A DNA stretch of 49,005 nt from Desulfovibrio sp. (GCA_031260965.1 JAISKK010000020.1:1-49005), one strand, 5' to 3'; counted from the first letter of the stretch, positions 31,560 to 40,815 are shown. Notes: generated by a model from the letters alone, not told the origin. Made by a program: numbers and translations.

Positions 31560-31998
31560 TCAAAAAACAGCCTTTATTGTCCTGGCCCTCATTGTTTTGG
31601 GCGGGGGCGGTTTTTTTCTTTATCTGGACAGGGCTTTCCCGAAAAACCGTTGCGAGGGCGCGCACCTGACCGTCCCGGAAGCCTATGCCGACTGCCTGAG
31701 CTGCCACAGCAAAGTAACGCCCAAAGCGGCCCAGGACTGGCAGGAATCCAAACACGGCGTCCTGCTCGTCAAATGCGTGGTCTGCCACGGCGAACCGGAC
31801 GGCAAAGGATCCATTCCCTTCGCGGTCAATCCTGAGCCCTCGAAAATCTGCGCCGCTTGCCATGACCCGGCCATGAAAGTCATGACGGAAAAATTCGGGG
31901 CGCCCCTGGAATGCAATTCCTGTCACCCGCGCCACCAGAACTCCATGCACAGCGGAGCTTTTCAGAGCAAGTCCCAATCCGGGCAGAGTTCTTTTTGA
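31549..31998 (+). CDS. napM: NapM-type tetraheme cytochrome c
   Basis: A 149-residue protein with an N-terminal hydrophobic anchor or signal (residues 7-25) and four CxxCH motifs (CLSCH, CVVCH, CAACH, CNSCH). AGGAGGCCTTGCGCG precedes its start. It belongs to the class of small multiheme electron carriers between NapC and NapA in nap operons lacking napB. It probably replaces the NapB dihaem in delivering electrons to the molybdenum enzyme. Role by context. Confidence 0.85.
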   Translation: MRISQKTAFIVLALIVLGGGGFFLYLDRAFPKNRCEGAHLTVPEAYADCLSCHSKVTPKAAQDWQESKHGVLLVKCVVCHGEPDGKGSIPFAVNPEPSKICAACHDPAMKVMTEKFGAPLECNSCHPRHQNSMHSGAFQSKSQSGQSSF

Positions 31999-32065
31999 GT
32001 TCCGACAGACGATCCCCGTAAATACAATTGCGCCGCAAACACTGGCGCGCGCAAGGAGATAAATT

Positions 32066-34330
32066 ATGACAGTTTCAAGACGCGAATTTCTGAAAGGATC
32101 CGCAGCGGCCATAGCCCTGAGTATGGTCAGCGGACCGGCTTTCTCCGCCCCGGCCGGCAAGGACGAGGGCGTGGACAAATGGGTCAAGGGCGTGTGCCGC
32201 TATTGCGGCACGGGTTGCGGCGTGCTGATCGGCGTCAAGGGCGACAAGGCCGTGTCCATCAAGGGCGACCCCAACAACCACAACGCCGGATTGCTCTGCC
32301 TCAAAGGCTCCATGCTCATCCCCGTAATCTACGCCAAAGACCGCATCACCGAACCCATGATCCGCAAAGGCGGCAAAAAAAGCCCTCTGGAAAAAGTCTC
32401 CTGGGACGAAGCCCTGGAGTTCGCCGCCAAACCCTTCCGCGAAGCCCTGGCCACCACCGGGCCCAATTCCATAGCCTATTACGGCTCCGGACAGGCCTTG
32501 ACGGAAGAATCCTATCTGGCCAACAAAATCTGGAAGGCCGGGTTCAAAACCAATAATGTGGACGGCAACCCGCGTCTCTGTATGGCTTCCGCCGTGGCCG
32601 GCTATCTGACCACCTTCGGCAAGGACGAGCCGATGGGCACATACAATGACATCGACGCCGCCAACTGTTTTTTCATCATCGGTTCCAATACCTCCGAAGC
32701 CCATCCGGTCCTCTTCCGCCGCATAGCCAAGCGCAAGGAAACGAACCCGCAAGTCAAAGTGATCGTGGCCGATCCCCGGCGCACCAACACCTCGCGCATC
32801 GCGGACCTGCACATAAGCTTCGTCGCCGGCACCGACCTCGCCCTGCTGAACGCCATGGCCCATGTGATCATCCGGGAAGAACTGGACAATCAACGCTTCT
32901 ACAACCGTTATGTGAACTTCGTGACCAACGACGGCAAACCCTGCACCTTCGAAGACTATAAAACCTTCCTCGCCGACTATACGCCGGAAAAAGTTCAGGA
33001 AACCACCGGCGTCCCGGCGGCGGACATCGTCAAAGCCGCCAAAATGTTTGCCGAATCTTCAAGCACCCTCTCCCTCTGGTGTATGGGCATCAACCAGCGT
33101 ACGCGCGGGGTCTGGGCAAATAATCTCATCCATAACCTGCATCTGCTCACCGGACAGATCGGCAAACCCGGAGCCTCACCCCTCTCTCTGACCGGCCAGC
33201 CCAACGCCTGCGGCGGGGTGCGCGACACCGGTTCACTGGCTCACCTGCTCCCGGCCGGGCGCATGGTCGCCAACGAAAAACACCGCAATGAAATGGAAGA
33301 TTTCTGGGGCGTCCCCAGAGGCTCAATCCAGCCGAAGATGGGATTTCATACCGTGGCCCTCTTTGAAGCCATGGCCAAAGGCGATGTTAAAGCCACCTTC
33401 ATCCATTGCACCAACCCCGCCCATACCCTGCCCAACCTGAACAAGCTGACCAAGGGACTGGAAACAGCCTTCGTTGCCCAAACAGAATGTTTCATGGACG
33501 CGGAAACCCTGAAATACGCGGATGTCGTCTTCCCGGCCGCCTTCTGGTGCGAAACCGAAGGCGTTTACGGCTGCACCGAGCGCCGCTACGCCCTGACCGA
33601 ACAGGCCATCAAACCCATGGGCAACAGCCGCCCCGCTGTCCAGATCCTCATGGACTTCGCCCAGAAAGCCGGTGTGGACCCCAAACTGTATCCCTACAAA
33701 ACCAGCGCCGACATCTGGGAAGAGTGGCGGACTTTGAGCAAAGGTTCGCAATACGATTTCTGGGGTATCACCCGCGCAAGGCTGAAGAAGGAATCCGGAC
33801 TCAAATGGCCCTGCCCCAACGAAAAACATCCGGGCACCAACCTGCGTTATGTGAAGGGCGATGACCCCCTGGTCCCGGCCGATCACCCGAATCCCATCTC
33901 CTTCTACGGACGCCCGGACGGCAAGGCGAACATCTTCCTGCGCCCCTATGCCCCGCCCTTTGAACCTGCCGAACCGGATTATCCCTTCATCCTGACCACA
34001 GGCCGGGTCATCGACCACTGGCATACCGCCACCATGACCGGCAAGGTCCCGGAACTGCAAAAGGCCTTCCCCTCCGCCTTTGTGGAGATTAACCCGGAGG
34101 ACGCCAAAAAGCTCGGCATCAGCAACGGCGATTCCGTGACCCTGGAAACCAAACGCGACAAGATGAACTTCCCGGCCAGAATAACCGACACCTGTATGGC
34201 CGGTTTGGTCTTCTGCCCCTTCTTTGACAAGAACCTGCTGGTTAACAGGCTCTTCCACGACGCCACGGATGGCGCGTCCAGAGAGCCGGAATACAAAATC
34301 TGCGCTACCAAGGTCTATAAACAGGCCTAG
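32066..34330 (+). CDS. napA: Periplasmic nitrate reductase catalytic subunit NapA
   Basis: A 754-residue molybdopterin enzyme, the size of the monomeric Desulfovibrio NapA. A Tat signal peptide (SRREFLKGSAAAIALSMVSG) precedes CRYCGTGCGVLIGVKGDKAV, the [4Fe-4S] motif with the fourth Cys in GLLCLKG. The bis-MGD ligand region includes GDPNNHNAGLLC and NPRLCMASAVAGY; CMASA supplies the Mo-ligating Cys. The C-terminal domain has FILTTGRVIDHWHTATMTGK. It reduces nitrate to nitrite in the periplasm. CAAGGAG is upstream, and a GC-rich hairpin follows the stop. Confidence 0.97.
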   Translation: MTVSRREFLKGSAAAIALSMVSGPAFSAPAGKDEGVDKWVKGVCRYCGTGCGVLIGVKGDKAVSIKGDPNNHNAGLLCLKGSMLIPVIYAKDRITEPMIRKGGKKSPLEKVSWDEALEFAAKPFREALATTGPNSIAYYGSGQALTEESYLANKIWKAGFKTNNVDGNPRLCMASAVAGYLTTFGKDEPMGTYNDIDAANCFFIIGSNTSEAHPVLFRRIAKRKETNPQVKVIVADPRRTNTSRIADLHISFVAGTDLALLNAMAHVIIREELDNQRFYNRYVNFVTNDGKPCTFEDYKTFLADYTPEKVQETTGVPAADIVKAAKMFAESSSTLSLWCMGINQRTRGVWANNLIHNLHLLTGQIGKPGASPLSLTGQPNACGGVRDTGSLAHLLPAGRMVANEKHRNEMEDFWGVPRGSIQPKMGFHTVALFEAMAKGDVKATFIHCTNPAHTLPNLNKLTKGLETAFVAQTECFMDAETLKYADVVFPAAFWCETEGVYGCTERRYALTEQAIKPMGNSRPAVQILMDFAQKAGVDPKLYPYKTSADIWEEWRTLSKGSQYDFWGITRARLKKESGLKWPCPNEKHPGTNLRYVKGDDPLVPADHPNPISFYGRPDGKANIFLRPYAPPFEPAEPDYPFILTTGRVIDHWHTATMTGKVPELQKAFPSAFVEINPEDAKKLGISNGDSVTLETKRDKMNFPARITDTCMAGLVFCPFFDKNLLVNRLFHDATDGASREPEYKICATKVYKQA

Positions 34331-34353
34331 TAAGATTAGAGACGATTGCTAAT

Positions 34354-34376
34354 GGGGGGGCGAATTTCGTCCCCCC
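34354..34376 (+). repeat. GC-rich hairpin between napA and napD
   Basis: G(7)-CGAATTTCG-T-C(6) folds to a strong stem, followed by AAAAAATAAAA and so by no T-run on the plus strand. It is unlikely to terminate the operon fully; it may protect the 3' end of napA message or lower downstream expression. Confidence 0.6.
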
Positions 34377-34395
34377 AAAAAATAAAAGGATTATC

Positions 34396-34635
34396 ATGGC
34401 CATAGCCGGATTTCTCATACACACCCTGCCCGAACAGAGTAAGGCGGTTGAGGCGGCTGCGGCGGCTTTTCCCGAAATCACCACTTACGGCGTCCACCAG
34501 AACTGCTATGTAGTGGCCGTGGCGGAAGCGCCCGGTCTGGAGATGGAGAATCTGCTCGGCCGCGTGCAGTCTCTGGCCGGAGCGCTTGCGACCTACGTCA
34601 CCTCCATGACCATGGAAGACGAAATAGAAGCATAA
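34396..34635 (+). CDS. napD: NapD chaperone for NapA maturation
   Basis: A 79-residue protein of NapD size. It starts AIAGFLIHTLPEQSKAVEAA, has the typical ferredoxin-like fold pattern with EITTYGVHQNCYVVAVAEAP, and ends TSMTMEDEIEA. It binds the Tat signal of NapA in the cytoplasm to delay export until the cofactor is in. The NapD family is short and weakly conserved, so place within the nap operon adds to confidence. Confidence 0.87.
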   Translation: MAIAGFLIHTLPEQSKAVEAAAAAFPEITTYGVHQNCYVVAVAEAPGLEMENLLGRVQSLAGALATYVTSMTMEDEIEA

Positions 34636-34639
34636 GGTC

Positions 34640-35239
34640 ATGGCCCCGCCTTTTTTGCGTCCTCCGGGCGCGCTTTCGGAAAAAGACCTGCAGGCGCGTT
34701 GCGTTTCCTGCGGGCGTTGCGTCGCTGCCTGCGTATATTCCTGTATCGAAATGCGCCCCGATCACCCTTTTTTCGGTGGTGAGACCCCCCGCGTCATCCA
34801 GGGACGCAAACCCTGTTTTCTGTGTATGCGCTGCGGCCCGGCCTGTCCGACCGAGGCCCTGCGTCCGGTGTTCATGCAGGAGGCCGGGATGGGTCTGGCC
34901 TATCTGGACCGCAAACGCTGCGTCGATTACCAGACGAGCAGCGGAGTGATGTGCTGGACCTGTTATGAACGCTGTCCCCTGAAAAGCAGCGCCATTTATC
35001 TGCGCAACGGCTATATCCCCACCGTGGACAAGGACAAATGCGTCGGTTGCGGGGTATGCGAATACGTCTGTCCTATCCAGGCCATCACGGTTACGCCCGC
35101 GCGCATGTTGCCGGGGAAAGACAAAACGCAGGGGGCAGCCGCGAAAGACAAAGGCCCGGATGCGCAAAAAGCGGGGATCAAAGAACTCGCCGTAAAACTT
35201 GCCCGTCTTATTTTGGGAAAAGGCGCGGGCGGGGCATGA
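34640..35239 (+). CDS. napG: NapG-like iron-sulfur protein (four [4Fe-4S] clusters), no Tat signal
   Basis: A 199-residue ferredoxin-like protein. Cys motifs CVSCGRCVAACVYSC, CFLCMRCGPACP, CWTCYERCP and CVGCGVCEYVCPI carry four [4Fe-4S] clusters, the number found in NapG. It begins MAPPFLRPPGALSEKDLQAR, with no twin-arginine signal, and a TAG lies in frame 15 bases upstream (34625), so the protein cannot be longer. NapG normally has a Tat peptide; without one it may face the cytoplasm. It overlaps napH by four bases (ATGA). Confidence 0.82.
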   Translation: MAPPFLRPPGALSEKDLQARCVSCGRCVAACVYSCIEMRPDHPFFGGETPRVIQGRKPCFLCMRCGPACPTEALRPVFMQEAGMGLAYLDRKRCVDYQTSSGVMCWTCYERCPLKSSAIYLRNGYIPTVDKDKCVGCGVCEYVCPIQAITVTPARMLPGKDKTQGAAAKDKGPDAQKAGIKELAVKLARLILGKGAGGA

Positions 35240-36120
35240 AGCGGCCCGGCCTGCGGTTTTGGCGAAGGCTCTGCCAAAGCGGAGCGGCTCTGACCTTTGT
35301 CGGTGTGCCGCTCCTGAACCTCTGCGAGATTGACCTTATATCCGGGAACCTGCTCTCCTTCAATCTGGCCGGACTGCCCTTCTCCGACCCCCTGGCCGCT
35401 CTGCAAGTGAGCGCCGCTACCCTGTCCCTGCCCTTCACCCTGTCTCTGGGAGCCGGGTTGGCCCTGCTTCTCGCTCTCTTTATGGGGCCTGTCTTTTGTT
35501 CCTTTATCTGTCCATACGGTCTTTTCTCCGAACTGGCGCAAAAATTTTCCCCCCTCCGGGGAAAAAAAAGCAACCCCGGCACGGCGCAAAAAAAATCCCT
35601 TCCGTCTCTGGCAGGCAAAATATTTCTCGTCTGCGCCGGGTTATCGGCCGTGTTTTTTTTCGCTCCCGCGCCGCTTCTCAATCAACTGTCCATGCCCGGC
35701 TGGTATTCGCGCGCTTTGCAGCAGGCAATTCTGCACCGGGAGCTTCTCCCCGGCGCGGCACTCATCCTGTTGATCCTCGCCCTGGAGGTCAAGGTCGGCA
35801 AACGCTTCTGGTGCCGCTATGTCTGCCCCCAGTCCTTGCCCCTGATTCTGGCCGCCAGACTCGGCAAAGGCATTCTGCCGCAAAGTCTGCATCTGGATTT
35901 TCAGCGCTCCTCCTGCACCTGTCCGGCTTCGGACCGGCCCTGTCTGGCCGCTTGTTCGCTGCGTCTTAATCCGCGTACGGACCAATCCGGACAATCTTTG
36001 AGTTGCACGAACTGCGGCGATTGCGTGGAGGTCTGCCGGGACCGCGGAGGCGCCCTGCGCCTTGAAAGGGGAAATCATTTCCCCCGGCCAGGGTCCGGGA
36101 ACAGCGTCTCCGGCCAGTAA
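35236..36120 (+). CDS. napH: NapH-type membrane ferredoxin protein
   Basis: A 294-residue integral membrane protein, with ATG overlapping the napG stop. Hydrophobic helices lie near residues 12-31, 52-95, 120-142 and 160-190. FCSFICPYGLFSE and FWCRYVCPQSLP are the paired CX3CP motifs of the NapH/NosR family at the membrane face. A C-terminal ferredoxin-like end (CTNCGDCVEVCRD) has a [4Fe-4S] motif, with further cysteines upstream in CTCPASDRPCLAAC. With NapG it forms a menaquinol dehydrogenase alternative to NapC. Length and motifs normal. Confidence 0.9.
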   Translation: MKRPGLRFWRRLCQSGAALTFVGVPLLNLCEIDLISGNLLSFNLAGLPFSDPLAALQVSAATLSLPFTLSLGAGLALLLALFMGPVFCSFICPYGLFSELAQKFSPLRGKKSNPGTAQKKSLPSLAGKIFLVCAGLSAVFFFAPAPLLNQLSMPGWYSRALQQAILHRELLPGAALILLILALEVKVGKRFWCRYVCPQSLPLILAARLGKGILPQSLHLDFQRSSCTCPASDRPCLAACSLRLNPRTDQSGQSLSCTNCGDCVEVCRDRGGALRLERGNHFPRPGSGNSVSGQ

Positions 36121-36194
36121 AAAGCCCTCTTTCTCTAAATTTTCCCTATATATTCACCATCTTATCAAAAAGTCCCTCTCCCCGCCCCTCGCCT

Positions 36195-36210
36195 TGGCAC
36201 GGGCTTTGTA
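36195..36210 (+). promoter_or_regulatory. Candidate sigma-54 promoter of fliK-flgD-flgE
   Basis: TGGCACGGGCTTTGTA matches the RpoN consensus TGGCACG-N4-TTGCA except for one base in the -12 element (GT instead of GC). It is 24 bases before the fliK start codon and would start transcription about 12-15 bases further on. Confidence 0.65.
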
Positions 36211-36233
36211 TAGTCCATGGCAAGGAGCGGATC

Positions 36234-37934
36234 ATGCAAATTTTACCCATTGACGGCCAGAACGATTATACGGCCCCGATAAGCCGGCAAGTCTCCAATC
36301 CTCCAGTTTCGGAAGAGGATCAGGGGTTTTCCGGCATACTGGGCTCCTTTATAGAGGAAGGCCGCGAAGACTACAGCGGCCGCCCGGCCGGTTTCGCCGC
36401 CTATGGTCAGCCCCAGGGGCCAGTGGACAGCAATGAACTGGACCTTGTAAAAAAAGAACTGGAAAAGCGCGGGGTCGCGAAAGACAGTCTGGAGCGTCTG
36501 GAACAACTGGCTGCCTCCAATCGTCCCTTGAGCGCTTCGGCAATTTTCGGCGTTCTCTCCGGGCGCTCCAGAGCAGGCGCAGCCCTTACGGACGAAGAAG
36601 GCGCGGCCCTGAAAAACCTCCTGCAAAAATTCGGGTTCAATAAGGACGAGCAGGATGAAATGCTCGCCTTGAGCGATGCCGGGAACTCCACGGACATGTG
36701 GAAAGGCCTGAGCAAAAAGCTGGACGAATCGGGCCTGGAGAACGGCGTAAACGCAGCGGAACTCGCCGCCCTGCTCAAAGGTCTGGATCTTTCCAAAGAT
36801 GCCGCCTCCGCTTTGAAGGCAGCTTTCAACAAAGATCCGGGCGCGGCCTATAACGGCGCCGCCCTCAAATCCCTCCTGGCCCCGGCCATGAAGGAAATCT
36901 CGGATCGCGAACTGGCCCAATCCCGCGCCGGTAAAGAAATGCGCGCGGCCCTGAGCGCGGCCCTGGACCGGGCCAGGCTGGAACAGCGCTCGGCCCCGGT
37001 CGCGGATACACGCGGCAGTCGCGCGGCTGAACAAAGCGAAATTTTGATGCAGAAAAGTGTGCGCGAGAAGGCCGGGATCGACGCCCTGCTGGAGGGCCGG
37101 GACGATGCAGGAACAAAGGCGGACAAAAAGACCGGCGCGGACAAAAAAGCCGACGCGGATAAAAAGGCCGGCGGACAAGGCAATGAGTCCTCCGGTCAAC
37201 TGAAAGCCGCTGCGGATAAGGTTCTGGCCGGTGAAAAGGAAGCCGAAAACAAGGGCAGCGGCAAGGGCGACAGGGACACAGGCGCGCGCAACAATGCGCA
37301 GGACGCCTTCGCGCGGACGACAACTTCCGAAACCCGGACGCAGACCCAAAATCATGCGGCGGCAACGAAATCCGAGGTTCTGTTCCCCAACGTCGTTGTG
37401 GACGCGACCGTTTCCTCTCCCCTCCAGTTCGCCCCGCAAAGTCCGGTTCAGAACAGCGCCGCCAATGCCCAGGCCTATCGCTCGGAAATTTTTGCCCAGG
37501 TGGAGGCGGGTCTGCTCCAGGGCGCGCGCCAGGGTATGCAGCGCCTGACCTTGCAGCTTAATCCCGCCGAACTCGGAGGCATAACCGTGGTTCTGCGTTT
37601 CCATGACGGCGAACTCAGGGCCGGTATCCGGGCCGAGCGCGCGGACAGCGCGGAAGTGCTCTCCCAGCAGCTCGCCGAGCTTAAATCCAGTCTGGAGGAA
37701 GCGGGCATCAAGGTGGCGGAACTGGACGTGCAGACCTCGCTTGCCGGCAACGATTTCGCCGGGAACGGCGGGAACGGGGCCGAACACAATCTTATGAGCG
37801 ACGCGCAGGAGCGCGACCGCGTTCTGCGTCTCTCCCGCCTGTGGCGGGAAGAAGGCGAAGACGCGCATACGGCGGAAAGGGGCGCGTCCGCCCCCTGGCA
37901 GACAAAAGAGGGCGGCCTGCATCTGGTCGCCTGA
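36234..37934 (+). CDS. fliK: Flagellar hook-length control protein FliK
   Basis: A 566-residue protein. The N-terminal 400 residues are low-complexity Ala/Lys/Asp-rich (repeated ADKKA motifs near residues 290-315), as expected of the molecular ruler. The C-terminal domain has EAGLLQGARQGMQRLTLQLN, PAELGGITVVLRFHDGELRA and QQLAELKSSLEEAGIKVAEL, the conserved FliK Flg_hook core. It is secreted and switches export from hook to filament at a set hook length. AAGGAGCGGATC precedes the start. flgD and flgE follow in the same operon. Confidence 0.92.
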   Translation: MQILPIDGQNDYTAPISRQVSNPPVSEEDQGFSGILGSFIEEGREDYSGRPAGFAAYGQPQGPVDSNELDLVKKELEKRGVAKDSLERLEQLAASNRPLSASAIFGVLSGRSRAGAALTDEEGAALKNLLQKFGFNKDEQDEMLALSDAGNSTDMWKGLSKKLDESGLENGVNAAELAALLKGLDLSKDAASALKAAFNKDPGAAYNGAALKSLLAPAMKEISDRELAQSRAGKEMRAALSAALDRARLEQRSAPVADTRGSRAAEQSEILMQKSVREKAGIDALLEGRDDAGTKADKKTGADKKADADKKAGGQGNESSGQLKAAADKVLAGEKEAENKGSGKGDRDTGARNNAQDAFARTTTSETRTQTQNHAAATKSEVLFPNVVVDATVSSPLQFAPQSPVQNSAANAQAYRSEIFAQVEAGLLQGARQGMQRLTLQLNPAELGGITVVLRFHDGELRAGIRAERADSAEVLSQQLAELKSSLEEAGIKVAELDVQTSLAGNDFAGNGGNGAEHNLMSDAQERDRVLRLSRLWREEGEDAHTAERGASAPWQTKEGGLHLVA

Positions 37935-37948
37935 AAACGAGGCAAATC

Positions 37949-38806
37949 ATGGCTATATCAAATAATATCATCGGACAGTACGAGAGCAGCCAGAGTCTTC
38001 TTTCTTCCGGCGCGGCCACGGATCGCGTAGCTACGGACAAGGACACCTTCCTGAAACTCCTGGTTGCCCAGCTTCAAAATCAGGACCCCCTGAACCCGGT
38101 GGAAGACAAGGAATTTATCGCCCAGCTCGCCCAGTTCACCACTGTTGAAGAGCTGCAGAACATCAATTCCGGGGTGCAGGACCTGAACGCCGCCTATCTG
38201 GCGCAACAGTCCACGAACGCCGCGACCCTGATCAACAAGATGGTCGTGGCCGGAGGCGACAACATCACCCTGAGCAATGCCGCCGGGTTCACCAGCCAGG
38301 ACGATTACCCGGCCATTTACTTCACCCTGCCCGCCCAGAGCGCGGAAGGCACTTTCAACGTTTACGAGACAAACACCGACGGCAGCATCGGACGTATGGT
38401 TTACAGTGCGGTCATGCCCGGCTACCAGGCCGGACGCAACGCCGCCTACTGGGACGGCCGGGATTTCAACGGCGCGCCCATGCCCAACGGCAACTATATC
38501 GTCAACATCACCGCCAAGGACATGGAAGGGAACAGCATGCTGGTTTCCACCTCCTCCGCCGGCGTGGTGGTGGGCGTGGAGATGGCTGCGGACGGCAACC
38601 ACAAGCTCTATCTGGCGGACGGCCGGACCGTGAACTACAAGCAGATCGACCTGATTATGGATTATGTGGGCAGCGCCGCAGGCAATGGAAGCACGAGCGG
38701 CGGCACGGACGGCGGAACAAGCGCAGACTCCGGCGCAGGCGCGGGCGCAGATTCGGGCGCCGGCACGGGCGAAGACGACGGATCGGCCACCGGCACGGAC
38801 GGCTGA
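37949..38806 (+). CDS. flgD: Flagellar hook-capping protein FlgD
   Basis: About 285 residues from ATG 37949 (CGAGGCAAATC upstream). The N-terminal ATDKDTFLKLLVAQLQNQDP, LNPVEDKEFIAQLAQFTTVE is the FlgD signature, followed by the FlgD Ig/tudor region GRNAAYWDGRDFNGAPMPNG, NYIVNITAKD. Residues from about 245 to the end form an unusual Gly/Ser/Asp/Thr-rich tail not present in standard FlgD. It caps the growing hook. The longer frame from 37841 lies inside fliK and is rejected. Confidence 0.94.
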   Translation: MAISNNIIGQYESSQSLLSSGAATDRVATDKDTFLKLLVAQLQNQDPLNPVEDKEFIAQLAQFTTVEELQNINSGVQDLNAAYLAQQSTNAATLINKMVVAGGDNITLSNAAGFTSQDDYPAIYFTLPAQSAEGTFNVYETNTDGSIGRMVYSAVMPGYQAGRNAAYWDGRDFNGAPMPNGNYIVNITAKDMEGNSMLVSTSSAGVVVGVEMAADGNHKLYLADGRTVNYKQIDLIMDYVGSAAGNGSTSGGTDGGTSADSGAGAGADSGAGTGEDDGSATGTDG

Positions 38807-38856
38807 CATAAATAGAAAATCCGCCTCAACAGGCGAAAAACAACTGGAGGGATAAA

Positions 38857-40815
38857 ATGAGTCTTACGGCAAGTTTATGGACAAGCGTGTCCGGCCTGCT
38901 TACGCACGGCGAAAGAATGAACGTGGTCGGCAACAATATCGCCAACGTCAACACGGTGGGCTTCAAGCAGCAGCGCATGGATTTTCAGGATTTCGTCTAT
39001 CAGTACATCGGCACGGCGGGCGGCATGGGGCAGGTGGGCCGGGGCGTGGGCGTGGGGCTGATCTTCAACGACTATTCCCAGGGGTCCATCGAGACCACCA
39101 CGGGCAGCACGGACATCGCCATAGAAGGCAACGGCTTTTTCAACGTGAGGCCCTTGACCAACAATGTCAGCTACTACACCCGGGCGGGGAACTTCACCTT
39201 CAACAAGGACGGCTATCTGGTTGACCCGCACGGATACGTGCTGCAAGGCTGGATGATCGACCGGGACTCCCAGTATAACTATACCACCGCGGCCCGCACG
39301 GGATCGGGAATTATCGGCACGGGTTCGCCGGTGGACATCTGCCTGGACACCTTTACCTGCCCGCCCCGCCACACCCAGAACATCACTTTGCCGGTAAACC
39401 TGCGCAACAGCCAGATTCCTTCGGAAGACGACAAATGCGTAGACCCCGACTATCCCTTCTTCGCCCTGCTGCACAACTGGGACGCAACGCAAGACCCGCC
39501 TCTGGGCCAGGACATGCGCGCCTATCAGAGTACCATGGAAGTTTTTGACGAGGCCGGGAGAATGCACAAGCTGACCATCTACTTTGACCGCGTTGCTAAC
39601 TCCACGGACGGAACGAATCCGCCCAAAGAGCATGTGGGCGACGGCAGCTACGGAGAAAGTTACTGGGAATACATCATCACCATGGAGCCGACCGAAGATG
39701 TGCGGGACTTCACTTCCGACTGGGATCCGGACGGCAACTCCCCCACCTATCCCAATGTACCCGACAAATTCAAAGGGCTGCTTGGCGCCGGGACTATTAC
39801 TTTCAATTCATCTGGGGAAATGAAGGACATGACCTGCTTCGTGCCCCAGGCCATTCCCACAGATGCCGGCGGTGACGGCGTGTGGTGGGGCAATGCAACT
39901 CCCGGTGATCCCACTTCCCCTCTGGTTATTGACATGAACAAGTGGATTGCCGCACCCTTTTCCACCAACGGCTTCCCCATGATCGCGCCCAATTTTTCCG
40001 GCACAGCCGGACAGCAGATGGCCTATTACGATGGGGCCAGGGAAGTGCAGTCCGGAACCGGCCTGACTTTTGATTATGACAACCCGAACAAATTCGCAGC
40101 CGGACGTATGATAGCCATTGATTTCGGCCTCAAAAACAAGGACCGGTCCTGGCATTTTCCCACCACACTTCCCGCCACCGCAGCCTCCGGCACCAGACCG
40201 GCCCAAGCCGCTCAAGGCGTCACTATAACGGGCGGACGGACCGGAACCCTTATGTCCATCGGCGATGTTGTGGACGGCACCCGAAATGCCTGGCGTCTGG
40301 CCGATGTCGAAGATTACGCCGACCCCAATATTACAGGTATGTCCAAACTGCTCCTGAACGGACTGGATGGTTTCGCCGAGGTGCAGCCCACCCGCACCAC
40401 CAACCTGGGCGACAACTTCTATGAGCAGCCCGGCAAGAAGCAGGACGGCTACACCTACGGCGACCTGCGCTATGTGAACGTCGCCACGGATGGCGTGCTC
40501 TCGGCGGCCTACTCCAACGGCGTGACCCTGCAACTTTACCAGATCACCCTCTATGAATTCCCGAGCAAACAGAACCTGCGCCGGGAAGGGGGCAACCTGT
40601 TCACGGAAACGCGGGAGTCCGGCCAGTCCAGCTCCGGCGCGGCGGGCACGGGGACCTTCGGCACCACGCACGGCTATTCCCTGGAGCAGAGCAACGTGGA
40701 CCTGTCCCGCGAGTTTGTGTACATGATCACCACGCAGCGCGGCTTCCAGGCCAACTCCAAAGGCATCACCACCGTTGACACCATGCTGGAGACAGTAATC
40801 GCCATGAAACGCTAG
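38857..40815 (+). CDS. flgE: Flagellar hook protein FlgE
   Basis: A 652-residue protein, long compared with enteric FlgE (about 400) but usual for Desulfovibrio-type hooks, with large central domains. GGAGGGATAAA precedes the ATG. The start SLTASLWTSVSGLLTHGERM, VVGNNIANVNTVGFKQQRMD, the DGFF motif (EGNGFFNVRP), and the C-terminal SNVDLSREFVYMITTQRGFQ, ANSKGITTVDTMLETVIAMK are diagnostic. It polymerises to the hook joining basal body and filament. A strong terminator follows. Confidence 0.96.
   Translation: MSLTASLWTSVSGLLTHGERMNVVGNNIANVNTVGFKQQRMDFQDFVYQYIGTAGGMGQVGRGVGVGLIFNDYSQGSIETTTGSTDIAIEGNGFFNVRPLTNNVSYYTRAGNFTFNKDGYLVDPHGYVLQGWMIDRDSQYNYTTAARTGSGIIGTGSPVDICLDTFTCPPRHTQNITLPVNLRNSQIPSEDDKCVDPDYPFFALLHNWDATQDPPLGQDMRAYQSTMEVFDEAGRMHKLTIYFDRVANSTDGTNPPKEHVGDGSYGESYWEYIITMEPTEDVRDFTSDWDPDGNSPTYPNVPDKFKGLLGAGTITFNSSGEMKDMTCFVPQAIPTDAGGDGVWWGNATPGDPTSPLVIDMNKWIAAPFSTNGFPMIAPNFSGTAGQQMAYYDGAREVQSGTGLTFDYDNPNKFAAGRMIAIDFGLKNKDRSWHFPTTLPATAASGTRPAQAAQGVTITGGRTGTLMSIGDVVDGTRNAWRLADVEDYADPNITGMSKLLLNGLDGFAEVQPTRTTNLGDNFYEQPGKKQDGYTYGDLRYVNVATDGVLSAAYSNGVTLQLYQITLYEFPSKQNLRREGGNLFTETRESGQSSSGAAGTGTFGTTHGYSLEQSNVDLSREFVYMITTQRGFQANSKGITTVDTMLETVIAMKR

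Noticed and set aside
36243..37922. A 559-codon open frame on the minus strand opposite fliK
   Set aside because: It is a shadow of the GC-rich fliK coding strand, with no SD, no domain and no neighbours on that strand.
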